A stretch of 64,000 nt of DNA. It comes from Methylobrevis albus. Its GTDB lineage: Bacteria; Pseudomonadota; Alphaproteobacteria; Rhizobiales; Pleomorphomonadaceae. This document shows positions 8,770-17,969 of the stretch, piece by piece. The DNA is taken from assembly GCF_015904235.1 (NCBI RefSeq), contig NZ_JADZLT010000049.1, forward strand, positions 124,001 to 188,000. Reading direction: 5' to 3'. Position 1 is the stretch's first letter. Each line of letters begins with the position of its first letter. The notes beneath the pieces were generated by a model. It was not told where the DNA came from. It did not search any database and saw only the letters and a list, made by a program, of their open reading frames with translations. Made by a program: the position numbers and the translations under genes.

Positions 8770-9414
8770 TCATCCGGCGCGCTCCACGATCAGCGCCATG
8801 CGCACGAGGTCGGAGAGGCTGGCGGCCTGCATCTTCGCCATCACGTTGGCGCGGTAGATCTCGACGGTGCGCGGGCTGATGTCGAGGTCGAAGGCGATGC
8901 GCTTGTTGGCGTGGCCGGCGACGAGGCCGTCCAGCACCTGGCGCTCGCGCGGCGACAGCGCCGCGAGGCGGGCGGCGATCTCGGCCTGCTCGATGCTCGC
9001 CGCCGCGACATCGGCGCCGCGGGCGAGCGCCCCGCGCACGATCCTCAGCATCGCCTCGTCGTCGAACGGCTTCTCGACGAAGTCGCTGGCGCCGAGCTTC
9101 ATCGCCTCCACCGCCATCGGCACGTCGCCGTGGCCGGTGATCAGCACCACGGGCAGCCGGTCGCCGCGGCGGCGCAGCTCGGCGAGCAGGTCGAGGCCGC
9201 TCATGCCGGGCATGCGCACGTCGGTGACGAGGCAGCCGGCGCCGGGATCGGACGGCTGCGCGAGGAAATCGTCGGCGTTTTCGTGCGCGACGACGTCGAG
9301 GCCGGCGGCATCGAACAGGAAGGCGAGCGAATTGCGCGCCGCCTCGTCGTCGTCGATGACGTGCACGCGGGTGGCCGGCACGGCCGGGTCCGGTCGTCTC
9401 GTTTCAAGTGGCAT
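8770..9414 (-). CDS. fixJ: FixJ-type response regulator
   Basis: 214 residues. The receiver domain (1-130) carries VIDDDEAAR, acceptor Asp65 in VTDVRMPG, Thr in LITGHGDV and Lys in DFVEKPF. The LuxR-type helix-turn-helix (about 145-210) carries [43 protein letters not shown], characteristic of FixJ. It overlaps the fixL stop by 11 nt, so FixL and FixJ are made together. Phospho-FixJ normally activates fixK and microaerobic respiratory genes under low oxygen. No fixK, nif or cbb3 oxidase genes are visible here, so its role may be respiratory rather than diazotrophic. Confidence 0.92.
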   Translation of the reverse strand: MPLETRRPDPAVPATRVHVIDDDEAARNSLAFLFDAAGLDVVAHENADDFLAQPSDPGAGCLVTDVRMPGMSGLDLLAELRRRGDRLPVVLITGHGDVPMAVEAMKLGASDFVEKPFDDEAMLRIVRGALARGADVAAASIEQAEIAARLAALSPRERQVLDGLVAGHANKRIAFDLDISPRTVEIYRANVMAKMQAASLSDLVRMALIVERAG

Positions 9415-10924
9415 CGGTGGCCTCGTCCTCCTTGAACGCCGGCAGGGTGAAGCTGACCACGGCGCCGCCCTCGGGGCCGTTCTCGGCCGAGATCCGGCCG
9501 CCGTGCGCCTCGACGATGGTACGCGAGATCGACAGCCCGACCCCCATTCCCTGCTTCTTGCTGGTCACGAACGGCTGGAACAGCTGGCCCACCATCTCCG
9601 GCTTGATGCCGGGCCCGCTGTCGGCGACGGAGATCCGGACCATGCCGTCGCCGGCAAGGCGCTTCGAGACGGTGATCTCGCGCCGGGCCGCACCGTCGAG
9701 GGCGTCGATCGCGTTGCGGATCAGGTTGAGGAGCACCTGCTGGATCTGCACCCGGTCGACCAGCACGAGGTCGATGCCCGGCTCGCGGTCGATCCGCATG
9801 CGCACGCCCATCTCCTTGGCGCCGACGAGCGCGAGGGCGCTCGCCTCGTCGATCAGCTTGGTCAGGCTCTCGACGCGCTTCTCGGTCTCGCCGCGCGACA
9901 CGAATTCGCGCAGGCGGCGGATGATGTCGCCCGCGCGCAGCGCCTGTGCGGCGGCCTGCTCCAGCGCGCCACGGATCTTGGTGCGCGCTTCCGGCCCCTC
10001 GATGTCGAGCAGCCGGCGCGAGCCGCTGACGTAGTTGTTGATCGCCGTGAGCGGCTGGTTGAGCTCGTGCGCCAGTGCCGAGGCCATCTCGCCGAGCGCC
10101 GTCAGCCGGGCGATGTGGACGAGCTCGACCTGCAGTTCCTGCAACCGCGTCTCGGTCTGCTGCCGCTCGGTGAGGTCGCGGATGAAGCCGGTGAAGAAGC
10201 GGCGGTCGTGCGAGATCATCTCGCCGACGGAGAGCTCGAGCGGAAAGGTCGAACCGTCCTTGCGCTCGCCGACGACGATGCGGCCGATGCCGATGATGCG
10301 CCGCTCGCCGGTGAGCCGATAGCGTTCGAGGAACTGGTCGTGGTCGCCGCGATAGGGCTGCGGCATCAGCAGGCTGACGTTGCGGCCGATCACCTCGTCG
10401 CGGCCGTAGCCGAACATCCGCTCGGCGGTCGCCGAGAACGACTGGATGTTGCCGGCGGCATCGATGACGATCATCGCGTCGGGCACGGTCTCGAGGATCG
10501 AGCGCAGATGCGCCTGCTGCGCCTTGAGGTCGCCGGTGATCGCGGCGGCGGAAATGCGCGTCGCGCGGAACCAGGCGCCGCAGCCGGCGGCGACGAGGCC
10601 GGCGATGACGAAGGCGGCGCCGAGCGTAATGTCAAGCGCCGGCGGGCCGAAGTAGGCGCCGAGCATGGCGGCGGCGACGGTCACCAGCCCGGCCGGCAGG
10701 CCGGCGGCGAAGGCCGCCAGCGTCACCGCGGGCACGGCGAGCAGCAGGCCAACCAGCGCGACGGTCGGCGTCGCTCCGGCGAACACCACCGACGGCGCGA
10801 ACTGCAAACCGGCCGCGACGGCGGCGGCGAGCACGGCTACGGCATGACCGGACGCGCGGCGCCGGCCGGCCTCGCGCCGCCGTGCGCCGAGCTCGATCCC
10901 CTGCTCCGCCCTGATCCGTTCCAT
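9404..10924 (-). CDS. fixL: FixL oxygen-sensing heme-PAS histidine kinase
   Basis: 506 residues from the ATG at 10924; a much longer in-frame extension to 12319 runs antisense to a PLP-enzyme gene and is not real. Four hydrophobic segments lie between about 28 and 118. A PAS domain follows (135-250) with the heme-FixL signature: [11 protein letters not shown] puts the proximal His at 195, with Arg201 and Arg215 (IIGIGR) matching the positions of His200, Arg206 and Arg220 of Bradyrhizobium FixL. The kinase part has His286 in [31 protein letters not shown] and GMGVGLSIS. Oxygen on the heme should inhibit the kinase. It is an operon with fixJ and is divergent from the PLP enzyme. Confidence 0.95.
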   Translation of the reverse strand: MERIRAEQGIELGARRREAGRRRASGHAVAVLAAAVAAGLQFAPSVVFAGATPTVALVGLLLAVPAVTLAAFAAGLPAGLVTVAAAMLGAYFGPPALDITLGAAFVIAGLVAAGCGAWFRATRISAAAITGDLKAQQAHLRSILETVPDAMIVIDAAGNIQSFSATAERMFGYGRDEVIGRNVSLLMPQPYRGDHDQFLERYRLTGERRIIGIGRIVVGERKDGSTFPLELSVGEMISHDRRFFTGFIRDLTERQQTETRLQELQVELVHIARLTALGEMASALAHELNQPLTAINNYVSGSRRLLDIEGPEARTKIRGALEQAAAQALRAGDIIRRLREFVSRGETEKRVESLTKLIDEASALALVGAKEMGVRMRIDREPGIDLVLVDRVQIQQVLLNLIRNAIDALDGAARREITVSKRLAGDGMVRISVADSGPGIKPEMVGQLFQPFVTSKKQGMGVGLSISRTIVEAHGGRISAENGPEGGAVVSFTLPAFKEDEATDAT

Positions 10925-11086
10925 GCCGCGCCTCACCCTGCCCCCATCCGGCATACCGTCGCCGACCTGCCCCTGCCAAGTCCCGACGGCCGGCGGGGAG
11001 TCGTCCTTTCCGCCGAGGCCGAAATCGGCGATGGTCCGCGGCCGACGCCCGGACCCTCGCCCCGGACCCTCGCAAGGAACGACAAG

Positions 11087-12295
11087 ATGGCCGATGCCGA
11101 CCCGACGCCGCGTCCCGAAACCCTCGCCCTGCACGCCGGCGACGGGCCGCGCGAACTCGGCGCGGCGGCGACGCCGGGGCCGACGCTCGCCACCAGCTTC
11201 TTCACCCATCCGGACGCGGTCGGCTTTTCCGCCGCCGACCTCGGCGAGGCGGCGCCGCATTTCTATACACGATGGAGCAACCCGACGGTGGATCGGCTGG
11301 AGGCGCGGCTCGCCGCGCTCGACGGCGGTGCGGCGGCGGTCGCCTTCGGCAGCGGCATGGCGGCGATCACCGGGCTGTTCGCCGACCGGCTGGCGCACGG
11401 CGACCACCTCGTCGTCTCCGACGTCTGCTACGCCGGCGTCGCCGAATTCTGCCACGACGAGCTGCCGCGGCGCGGCGTCGCCGTCACGGCGGTCGATACC
11501 TCCGACCTTGCCGCCGTCGCCGCCGCGATGCGGCCGACCACCCGGCTCGTGCACGTCGAAACGCCGGCGAACCCGACGCTGCGCCTCGCCGACGTCGCGG
11601 GGATTGCGAAGATCGCCCACGCCGGCGGCGCGGAGCTGTCGGTCGATGCCACGATCGCGACGCCGCTCGGCCTGCGGCCGCTCGGTCTCGGCGCCGACTA
11701 CGTGGTGCATTCGCTGACGAAATATCTCTGCGGCCACGGCGACGCGCTGGGCGGGGCGGTGATCGGCGGGGCGGACGCGTTGGCCGGGCTCCGGCGCGGC
11801 CAGCTGATCCACGGCGGCGGCGTGCTGGCGCCGTTCTCGGCCTACATGATCCTGCGCGGCATGGAGACGCTGCCGCTCCGGATGCTGCAGCACGAGGCGA
11901 ACGCGGCGGCGCTGGCGGCGTTTCTCGCCGGCCATCCGAAAGTCGCGCGCGTGCTGTGGCCCGGATCGCCGGACCACCCGCAGCACGGCCTCGCCCGCCG
12001 CCAGATGACGAACTGCTCCGGCCTGCTCTCCTTCGTCGTCAAGGACGACGCGGCGGCGACGGCGCGGCGGCTCGCCGAGCGGCTGAAAGTGATTTCCTAC
12101 GCCGTGTCGCTCGGCAAGACGAAGAGCCTTCTCTTCTTCATCCCGACCGAGGACATTCTGCGCGCGTCGTTCCGCCTCGATGCGGCGGCGGCGGCGCGCT
12201 ACCGGGCGGTTGCCGGCGAGGGGGTCTTCCGCTTTTCCGTCGGCCTCGAGAACCCGGCCGACCTCGTCGCCGACCTCGAACAGGCGCTCGGCTGA
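11087..12295 (+). CDS. PLP-dependent Cys/Met metabolism enzyme (trans-sulfuration family)
   Basis: 402 residues from the ATG at 11087, preceded by AAGGA. The long frame that continues upstream overlaps fixLJ antisense and was discarded. Family features: [21 protein letters not shown] near 58, [10 protein letters not shown] for phosphate binding, [14 protein letters not shown], and the PLP lysine in [18 protein letters not shown] near residue 205, followed by the [13 protein letters not shown] region near 345. The fold covers cystathionine gamma-synthase, cystathionine beta- and gamma-lyase and methionine gamma-lyase. Sequence alone does not choose between them. It stands alone between divergent fixL and a convergent phosphopantetheinyl transferase. 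Confidence 0.88.
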   Translation: MADADPTPRPETLALHAGDGPRELGAAATPGPTLATSFFTHPDAVGFSAADLGEAAPHFYTRWSNPTVDRLEARLAALDGGAAAVAFGSGMAAITGLFADRLAHGDHLVVSDVCYAGVAEFCHDELPRRGVAVTAVDTSDLAAVAAAMRPTTRLVHVETPANPTLRLADVAGIAKIAHAGGAELSVDATIATPLGLRPLGLGADYVVHSLTKYLCGHGDALGGAVIGGADALAGLRRGQLIHGGGVLAPFSAYMILRGMETLPLRMLQHEANAAALAAFLAGHPKVARVLWPGSPDHPQHGLARRQMTNCSGLLSFVVKDDAAATARRLAERLKVISYAVSLGKTKSLLFFIPTEDILRASFRLDAAAAARYRAVAGEGVFRFSVGLENPADLVADLEQALG

Positions 12296-12311
12296 CGCGG
12301 GGCGGGCGGCG

Positions 12312-13082
12312 TCAGCCAAGCGGCAGCGTGACGTCGCAGCGCAGATCGAGCGCCGCGCCGCCGGTGTCGGCGCCGACCGCGACGAAGTGACCGGGCGGTG
12401 CGCCGAGGGCGGCGAAGCGCCAGTGATCGGACGTCTCGCCGGTACCGGGCTCGAAACGCGCCGTCGGCGCCGGGCCGCCGAGGTCGAAGCACACCCGGTC
12501 GAGGCCGAAGGTGAGGCCGGCGCCGCAGGCCTTCAGGCAGGCTTCCTTCAGGGTCCAGACGGTGAGGAAGCGGTGCTGGCGCTCGGCTTCGGTCAGGGCT
12601 TCCAGCGCGCGCGCCTCGGCCTCGGTGAACACCAGCCGGCTCATCGCCTCGCCGCGCCCGGTGCGGTCGGCCGCCTCGACGTCGACGCCGATCCGCGCAT
12701 GCGCCCGGGCGACGACGCAGACGACGAGGCCGGCGGTGTGGGCGAGGTTGAAGTGGAGCGGCCGGTCCAGCGGGTTGGCGACCGCCGGGCGGCCGCCGGG
12801 CGCAATGGCGAAACGCCAGTCGGCGGGGGGAATCGGGGCATAATGCGCCAGCGCATGGCGGGCGAGCGCGCGGCCGGCGACGAACAGGCGGCGCGCCTGC
12901 GGGGCGGCAAAGCGCAGGTAGCGCTCGTGCTCGTCGGGGCCGAGCTGCGCGACATAACCCGCCCAGAGGCGGGCCTCGTCGATCGCGGCGGTGGGAAGCA
13001 GCCAGAGGTCGACCACGCCGGGCGTGCCCGCGGCGGTCTCCGCCGCGGAAACGTTCGGCAGCGCCTCGACCGGCATCGGCAT
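12312..13082 (-). CDS. 4'-phosphopantetheinyl transferase, Sfp type
   Basis: About 256 residues from the ATG at 13082, which has a GGGAAGG ribosome site about 10 nt upstream; the longer 278-residue version starts at 13148 without one. It transfers phosphopantetheine from CoA to a serine of carrier proteins. Superfamily motifs: [18 protein letters not shown], then IGVDVEA with the Mg-binding Asp and Glu, and [15 protein letters not shown] with the catalytic Glu-Lys pair. The size fits the Sfp class used for NRPS, PKS or lysine-type carriers rather than the shorter AcpS. No NRPS or PKS gene is in the window, so it probably serves carriers encoded elsewhere. Confidence 0.87.
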   Translation of the reverse strand: MPMPVEALPNVSAAETAAGTPGVVDLWLLPTAAIDEARLWAGYVAQLGPDEHERYLRFAAPQARRLFVAGRALARHALAHYAPIPPADWRFAIAPGGRPAVANPLDRPLHFNLAHTAGLVVCVVARAHARIGVDVEAADRTGRGEAMSRLVFTEAEARALEALTEAERQHRFLTVWTLKEACLKACGAGLTFGLDRVCFDLGGPAPTARFEPGTGETSDHWRFAALGAPPGHFVAVGADTGGAALDLRCDVTLPLG

Positions 13083-13197
13083 CCCAGACCCTTCCCTGCA
13101 GCTTGACCCGGCGGCCGTGGCCGCGCGTAACATGACTATTGCGCTCATGTTTATGGGTCAAGCCGACGGCGGCACGGCGCCGGGAAACGCCGAACCG

Positions 13198-14160
13198 TCA
13201 GGCGGACGGCAGGCCACGGCTTTCGGGCACCGGGGTCAGCGTGCGGCCGCGCTCGAAGAAGCTCTCGAGATTGGCGAGTACGAGTGCGCCCATGGCGGCA
13301 CGGGTGTGGTGGGTCGAGGTGCCGATGTGCGGCAGCAGCACGACGTCGTCGCGGGCGAGCAGCGCGGCGGGCACCTCCGGCTCGGCGGCGAAGACGTCGA
13401 GGCCGGCGGCGAGGATGACGTTGCGCTCCAGCGCGTCCACCAGCGCCGCCTCGTCGACGACGCTGCCGCGCGCGACGTTGACGAGCACGCCCTCCGGCCC
13501 GAGCTCCTCCAGCACCGCGGCATCGATCAGGTTGCGCGTCTCGGCGCCACCGGGGACGACGACGATCAGCGTGTCGCAATAGGTGGCGAGATCGATGAGG
13601 GTGCCGAAATAGCGCGGGGAGAGGCCGGGGCGGGCGTGGCGGGCGTGGTAGCAGATCTCGACGCCGAAGCCGGCGAGGCGGGTGGCGATCGCCTGGCCGA
13701 TGCGGCCCATGCCGACGAGGCCGACCCGGCGGCCGCGCAGGGTGGCCGACAGCGGCATCGGCCCCTTCGCCCAGTGCCCGGCACGCACGAAGGCATCCGC
13801 CTGCGGGATGCGCCGGATCGCGGCGAGCAGCAGCGCCACGGCGAGATCGGCAACCTCGTCGTCGACGACGTCGGGCGTGTGCGTCACGACGATGCCGCGC
13901 GCGGCGGCGGTGACCGCGTCGATCACGTCGTAGCCGACGCCGAAGCCGGCGACGATCTCGAGCTTCGGCAACCGGTCCATCAGCGCCGCATCGACCGGAA
14001 TGCCGCCGCGGCTGACCACGGCGCGCACCTTGCCGCCGCACGCCGCGAGCGCCGCCTCGAGATCGCCCTCCGCGCGCGTCAGGTCGAAGCGGGCGGTAAG
14101 CGCAGCGTCGAAGGCCGGTTCCACCGGGTCGAGCAGCAGCAGGGCGGGCTTGTCCGTCAT
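13198..14160 (-). CDS. D-2-hydroxyacid dehydrogenase (glyoxylate/hydroxypyruvate reductase-like)
   Basis: 320 residues from the ATG at 14160, preceded by AAAGGA. NAD(P)-dependent reduction of a 2-keto acid or the reverse. Rossmann motif VGLVGMGRIGQAIATRLAGFG near 148. Catalytic residues: Arg in VNVARGSVVDEAAL near 235, Glu in the AAEPEVPAAL region, and His in LLPHIGTSTHH near 285, all present. It lies 53 nt downstream of a FucU-like mutarotase gene, suggesting a small operon for oxidation of a sugar-derived acid, though glyoxylate or hydroxypyruvate reduction is the more usual role. The open frame extends upstream into fucU, but the ribosome site supports the chosen start. Confidence 0.9.
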   Translation of the reverse strand: MTDKPALLLLDPVEPAFDAALTARFDLTRAEGDLEAALAACGGKVRAVVSRGGIPVDAALMDRLPKLEIVAGFGVGYDVIDAVTAAARGIVVTHTPDVVDDEVADLAVALLLAAIRRIPQADAFVRAGHWAKGPMPLSATLRGRRVGLVGMGRIGQAIATRLAGFGVEICYHARHARPGLSPRYFGTLIDLATYCDTLIVVVPGGAETRNLIDAAVLEELGPEGVLVNVARGSVVDEAALVDALERNVILAAGLDVFAAEPEVPAALLARDDVVLLPHIGTSTHHTRAAMGALVLANLESFFERGRTLTPVPESRGLPSA

Positions 14161-14197
14161 CGGGTGTCCTTTTTTCGCGGGCGTCGGGCCGCTGCCG

Positions 14198-14220
14198 CAG
14201 CTGATCGATCGAATCAGCTG
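14198..14220. repeat. inverted repeat over the fucU stop codon
   Basis: CAGCTGAT, then a 7-nt loop CGATCGA, then ATCAGCTG: an 8-bp perfect stem whose 3' arm (plus strand) contains the fucU stop. In the mRNA it would form a hairpin between fucU and the dehydrogenase gene. There is no clear T-run directly after it on the minus strand. It may attenuate or punctuate the fucU-dehydrogenase transcript, or be an operator. Confidence 0.5.
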
Positions 14221-14669
14221 GCGGGCGGCGGGATGACGCCCTTCTTCAGGATAAAGCAGCCGTAGAAGCGCAGTTCCCCGGTGACCAGCACCGCATAGGC
14301 CTTCTTGGCGGCCTCGTAGAAGGCGAAGCGCTCGATCGAGGCGATCGGGGTGGGTGCGCCTTCGGCAGCATCCACCGCCTGCTGCACCTCGCGCTGCACC
14401 TCGGTGACGGTGTCCGGCTCGCCGACCACCTCCATGCGCGAGACCGGGCTGTCGACGAAGCTGTCGAGCGGGAACAGCGACAGCACGGCGGCGACGGCGG
14501 TCGCCGAATCGGCGCCGTCGATGCGCAGCGGCCGGCCCCACACTGTCTGCCGCGCCACCGAATCGGCCGGGAAATTGGTGTCGCAGATGACGAGGTCGTC
14601 GCCGTGGCCCATGGCGGCGAGCACGTGCAGCAGCTCCGGATTGAGCCGCGGATCGATCCCCTTCAGCAT
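14214..14669 (-). CDS. fucU: RbsD/FucU family sugar mutarotase (L-fucose mutarotase-like)
   Basis: 151 residues. Interconverts alpha and beta anomers of a sugar; FucU acts on L-fucose and related sugars, RbsD on ribose. The N terminus MLKGIDPRLNPELLHVLAAMGHGDDLVICDTNFPA carries the family catalytic His and Asp, and the C terminus GELRFYGCFILKKGVIPP carries the Tyr/Lys end found in FucU. Length matches FucU (about 140-150) better than RbsD. The start at 14669 has a GGGGAACGGGA purine tract. It is upstream of a 2-hydroxyacid dehydrogenase in the same direction. No fucose isomerase or kinase is visible, so the sugar is unknown. Confidence 0.86.
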   Translation of the reverse strand: MLKGIDPRLNPELLHVLAAMGHGDDLVICDTNFPADSVARQTVWGRPLRIDGADSATAVAAVLSLFPLDSFVDSPVSRMEVVGEPDTVTEVQREVQQAVDAAEGAPTPIASIERFAFYEAAKKAYAVLVTGELRFYGCFILKKGVIPPPAS

Positions 14670-14770
14670 TCCCGTTCCCCGTCTTCTGGTCTTGTTGTGG
14701 CCGGCGGCGATCGCCGGAGCCGAGGCGCCGAACTTAAGGGCAGCGGCGTCGGCGGCCAAGTCCCGGGATC

Positions 14771-15739
14771 CTAGGCGCCGCGGTCGGCGCGGGGCGGGCG
14801 GCCGAAGCGGGCGCGGTAGCTGCGCGAGAAATGCGCGGCGCTGGCAAAGCCGCAGGCGGCGGCGATCTCGGTGAGCGAAAGCCGGCTCTGCACGACCAGC
14901 GTGCGCGCCCGCTCGAGCCGGAGGCCGAGGCCGTGGCGGGCGATGCTGGTGCCGAGCCGGTCGCGGAACAGCGCCTCCAGCCGGCGCAGCGAGACGCCGG
15001 CGAGCGCCGCGAGGTCCTCGCGCCGCGGCGGCTCCTCGATCCGCGTTTCCATGTGGGCGAGCACGCGCAAGAGCTTCGGGTCGCCGACGCCGAAGCGGTC
15101 GGCGGGGGCGAGGCGTTGCGGCCGGCCGCCGCCGCGCAGCTCCTGGCGCAGGAACCAGTCGCCGACGGCGGCGGCGAGCGCGCGGCCGTGCGCGTCGGCG
15201 ATCAGCTCCAGCATCAGGTCGAACACCGCGACGCCGCCCGCCGCCGTCACCCGGTCGCCGTCGATCTCGAACACCGAGCCGGTGACGGCGAGGTCCGGAA
15301 ACTCCTCGACGAAGGCCGGCATGTGTTCCCAGTGGATGGTGCAGCGCCGGCCGCCGAGCAGCCCGGCGCGGGCGAGCAGCCACGGCCCGCCGGAAACACC
15401 GCCGAGCCGGACCCCGGCGCGGGCAAGGCCACGCAGCCAGGCGTAGGTCGGCGGATGGTCGAAGCCGGCCGGATTGCCACCGGCGCAGACGAGCACCAGA
15501 TCGAAGCCGCCGTCCGCCGGCTGGCCGGCGCCCGGCACCGGGACATGGCCGTCGGGCACGATGGCGAGCCCGTTCGACGCGCGGACATCGCCGGCGCCGA
15601 CCGCGACATGGCGCCAGCGGTAGAGTTCCGCCCCGGCGATGCGGTTCGCCGCGCGCAGCGGCTCGACGGCGGCGGCGTAGGACATCAGGGCGAAATCGTC
15701 GACGAGGAGGAAGCCGACGGTGAGCGGGGTGGTGGACAT
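14771..15739 (-). CDS. GlxA-family AraC-type regulator with GATase1-like domain (SouR/GbdR-like)
   Basis: 322 residues from the ATG at 15739. Residues 1-190 form a DJ-1/PfpI (class I GATase)-like domain (TVGFLLVDDFALMSYAAAVEPLRAAN; LVLVCAGG). The nucleophile-elbow position reads GVSGGPWLLA, without the Cys found in true amidotransferases, so it is probably a sensor domain. Residues 215-320 carry two AraC helix-turn-helices (LAALAGVSLRRLEALFRDRLG and LTEIAAACGFASAAHFSRSYRARFG). It is divergent from soxBDAG. In Pseudomonas, relatives GbdR and SouR of this architecture activate glycine betaine and sarcosine catabolism, so I infer activation of the sox operon by sarcosine or a related methylamine. 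Confidence 0.88.
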   Translation of the reverse strand: MSTTPLTVGFLLVDDFALMSYAAAVEPLRAANRIAGAELYRWRHVAVGAGDVRASNGLAIVPDGHVPVPGAGQPADGGFDLVLVCAGGNPAGFDHPPTYAWLRGLARAGVRLGGVSGGPWLLARAGLLGGRRCTIHWEHMPAFVEEFPDLAVTGSVFEIDGDRVTAAGGVAVFDLMLELIADAHGRALAAAVGDWFLRQELRGGGRPQRLAPADRFGVGDPKLLRVLAHMETRIEEPPRREDLAALAGVSLRRLEALFRDRLGTSIARHGLGLRLERARTLVVQSRLSLTEIAAACGFASAAHFSRSYRARFGRPPRADRGA

Positions 15740-15855
15740 GGGGAGATTGGACGGAGGCTTGCGCGAAAAGACAAGGGGTGTTCGCAAATGGGCAAGCGGG
15801 ATCAGGCACACCGGCCGAGATTGCGCGAGTGGATCTGCGCGGGGCGCCGCCAAAA

Positions 15856-15998
15856 ACCCTTCTCCCCTTGCGGGAGAAGGTGGCGCGGAACGCGTCGGAT
15901 GAGGGGTAAGCGGCCTTGCCGCAACCGCCGCGTTCGCGGATGGGCCGCCACCCCTCATCCGCCCTTCGGGCACCTTCTCCCACAGGGGGAGAAGGGAA
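15856..15998. repeat. palindromic intergenic element, family B, copy 1
   Basis: Two inverted arms, about 15856-15907 and 15950-15998, with the pattern CCCTTCTCCC-n-GGGAGAAGGTG-n-GGATGAGGGG and its reverse complement. It sits between the GlxA-like regulator and soxB, in the shared upstream region, about 35 nt before the soxB start. Copies 2 and 3 of the same family are at 26541-26677 and 45731-45876. Each arm is itself a hairpin. The position means sox promoter elements must lie beside or within the element. Confidence 0.82.
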
Positions 15999-16033
15999 TG
16001 GCACGCTCGGCACGAGGAGGGCCTCAGGGACCG

Positions 16034-17284
16034 ATGGGCTATTCGATCTTCTCGCTCGCCCGGGCAGCCCTCGGCGGGCATCGCGGCTGGGGGCCGGCGT
16101 GGCGCAAGGCGGCGCCGAAACCGGCCTATGACGTCGTCATCGTGGGGGGCGGCGGCCACGGCCTCGCGGCCGCCTACCACCTCGCCGCCACCTACGGCGT
16201 CCACAACGTCGCGGTGGTCGAGAAGGGCTGGATCGGGTCGGGCAACGCCGGGCGCAACACCACGATCATCCGCTCCAACTACCTGCTGCCGGGCAACATC
16301 CCGTTCTACGAGCTCTCGATGCAGCTCTGGGAGCGGCAGGAGCGCGACCTCGACTTCAACACCATGGTCAGCCAGCGCGGCGTGCTGAACCTCTACCACT
16401 CCGACGCACAGCGCGACGGCTATGCCCGGCGCGGCAACGCGATGCGGCTGCACGGGGTCGACGCCGAGCTGCTCGACGCCGACGGCGTGCGCAAGATGGC
16501 GCCGTTCCTCAATTTTGGCGACGCCCGCTTCCCGATCCGCGGCGGCCTGCTGCAGAAGCGCGGCGGCACGGCGCGGCACGACGCCGTCGTCTGGGGCTAT
16601 GCCCGCGCCGCCGACCGGCTCGGCGTCGACATCATCGAGAACGCCGAGGTCACGGGCTTCCTCGAGGAGAACGGCCGCATCGCCGGGGTCGAGACGACGC
16701 GCGGCGCGATCCGCGCGGGCAAGACGGGCCTTGCCGTCGCCGGCAACACCTCGAAGGTCGCCGGCCGTGCCGGGCTGCGGCTGCCGATCGAGAGCCACGT
16801 GCTGCAGGCCTTCGTCTCGGAAGGCATCAAGCCGCTGATCCCGGGCGTGATCACCTTCGGCGCCGGGCACTTCTACGTCAGCCAGTCCGACAAGGGCGGC
16901 CTCGTCTTCGGCGGCGACATCGACGGCTACAATTCCTACGCCCAGCGCGGCAACCTGCCGGTGATCCGCGACGTCTGCGAGGGCGGCATGGCGCTGATGC
17001 CGATGATCGGCCGCATCCGCCTGCTGCGCCACTGGGGCGGCATCATGGACATGACGATGGACGGCTCGCCGATCATCGACCGCACGCCGCGGGACGGGCT
17101 CTACCTCAACGGCGGCTGGTGCTACGGCGGCTTCAAGGCGACGCCGGGCTCCGGCCTCTGCTTCGCCCACCTGCTCGCCACCAACACCCCCCACCCCGCC
17201 GCCACCGCCTTCCGCCTCGACCGCTTCGCCCGGGGCGCGGTGATCGACGAAAAGGGCCAGGGCGCCCGGCCGAACCTGCATTGA
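16034..17284 (+). CDS. soxB: sarcosine oxidase beta subunit
   Basis: 416 residues, the standard SoxB length. Part of the heterotetrameric enzyme that oxidises sarcosine to glycine, with formaldehyde passed to tetrahydrofolate and hydrogen peroxide formed. FAD-binding motif YDVVIVGGGGHGLAAAYHLA at 32-50. His182 in KRGGTARHDAVVWGYA matches the histidine that carries covalent FMN in characterised beta subunits. The C terminus GWCYGGFKATPGSGLCFAHLLA is family-typical. The ATG at 16034 follows an AGGGA purine tract. First gene of soxBDAG. A 385-nt gap with repeat elements separates it from soxD, longer than usual for this operon. Confidence 0.95.
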   Translation: MGYSIFSLARAALGGHRGWGPAWRKAAPKPAYDVVIVGGGGHGLAAAYHLAATYGVHNVAVVEKGWIGSGNAGRNTTIIRSNYLLPGNIPFYELSMQLWERQERDLDFNTMVSQRGVLNLYHSDAQRDGYARRGNAMRLHGVDAELLDADGVRKMAPFLNFGDARFPIRGGLLQKRGGTARHDAVVWGYARAADRLGVDIIENAEVTGFLEENGRIAGVETTRGAIRAGKTGLAVAGNTSKVAGRAGLRLPIESHVLQAFVSEGIKPLIPGVITFGAGHFYVSQSDKGGLVFGGDIDGYNSYAQRGNLPVIRDVCEGGMALMPMIGRIRLLRHWGGIMDMTMDGSPIIDRTPRDGLYLNGGWCYGGFKATPGSGLCFAHLLATNTPHPAATAFRLDRFARGAVIDEKGQGARPNLH

Positions 17285-17351
17285 GGGGCGCGATGGACGG
17301 CATGTGTTTTTTCTCGAGAGGCGTGGGTTCCGCAAGTCACCCCTCCGCCGT

Positions 17352-17572
17352 CATGGTCGGCGAAGGCCGACCATCCACGAAGGGCCCGGACGTATGGCCT
17401 CGTGGGTGGTCCGCCTGCGCGGACCATGACGATGTCGTGTGGTCTTGGTCGGATCGACGAGGCAGCCCCGCGCACAATCTACTCCTGGTCATGGTCGGCG
17501 AAGGCCGACCATCCACGAAATGCCCGGACGTGCGGCCTCGTGGGTGGTCCGCCTGCGCGGACCATGACGACG
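17352..17572. repeat. 83-bp direct repeat pair (family C) inside the sox operon
   Basis: Two copies, 17352-17434 and 17490-17572, over 90% identical by eye and in the same orientation, 138 nt apart start to start. Each unit begins and ends with its own hairpin: GGTCGGC-GAAG-GCCGACC near the 5' end and GGTCCGC-CTGC-GCGGACC near the 3' end, with CATGG and CCATG at the outer edges. They fill the gap 17285-17669 between soxB and soxD; nothing else coding is seen there. A frame reads through but lacks a ribosome site and matches no family. Confidence 0.82.
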
Positions 17573-17669
17573 GCGAGGGGTTTCGGCCGGGCGACGCCGG
17601 TCCATCCGCAGGCCGGACGCCGGCCGCTCGTGACGGCGCCCTGCCGGCCTTGCAAGGACCTTCATCCCC

Positions 17670-17969
17670 ATGAGACTGCCCTGCCCCAACTGTGGCCCGC
17701 GCGATGCCGCCGAGTTCGCCTACCTCGGCGATGCCGCGCCGCGGCGGCCGGCGCCGGACGCCGGAACGGACGCCTTCGCCGATTACGTCTATCTCCGCGA
17801 CAACCCGGCCGGGCCGATCCGCGAGCACTGGTACCACCGCGCCGGCTGCCAGAGCTGGCTCGTGGTGACGCGCGATACGCGCAGCCATGCGATCACCGGC
17901 GCCCTCGCGGCGGGCGCCGCCGCGGAGAGCGCCGGCACGGCGGAAACCGGCATGGAGGGCGTGCGATGA
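17670..17969 (+). CDS. soxD: sarcosine oxidase delta subunit
   Basis: 99 residues, usual size. Small zinc-binding subunit of heterotetrameric sarcosine oxidase. N-terminal MRLPCPNCGPRDAAEFAYLGDA has the CxxCG motif. YVYLRDNPAGPIREHWYHRAGCQSWLVVTRDT supplies the His and Cys that complete the zinc site. The ATG follows the 83-bp repeat pair; a weak AAGGACC site lies upstream. The stop overlaps the soxA start (ATGA). Confidence 0.94.
   Translation: MRLPCPNCGPRDAAEFAYLGDAAPRRPAPDAGTDAFADYVYLRDNPAGPIREHWYHRAGCQSWLVVTRDTRSHAITGALAAGAAAESAGTAETGMEGVR

Noticed and set aside
8770-10924. Evidence of a nitrogen-fixation island
   Set aside because: FixLJ alone does not show nitrogen fixation; no nif, fixABCX or fixK gene is seen here.
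17352-17572. CRISPR-like array
   Set aside because: Only two 83-bp repeats with internal hairpins and one 55-nt spacer; no cas genes.
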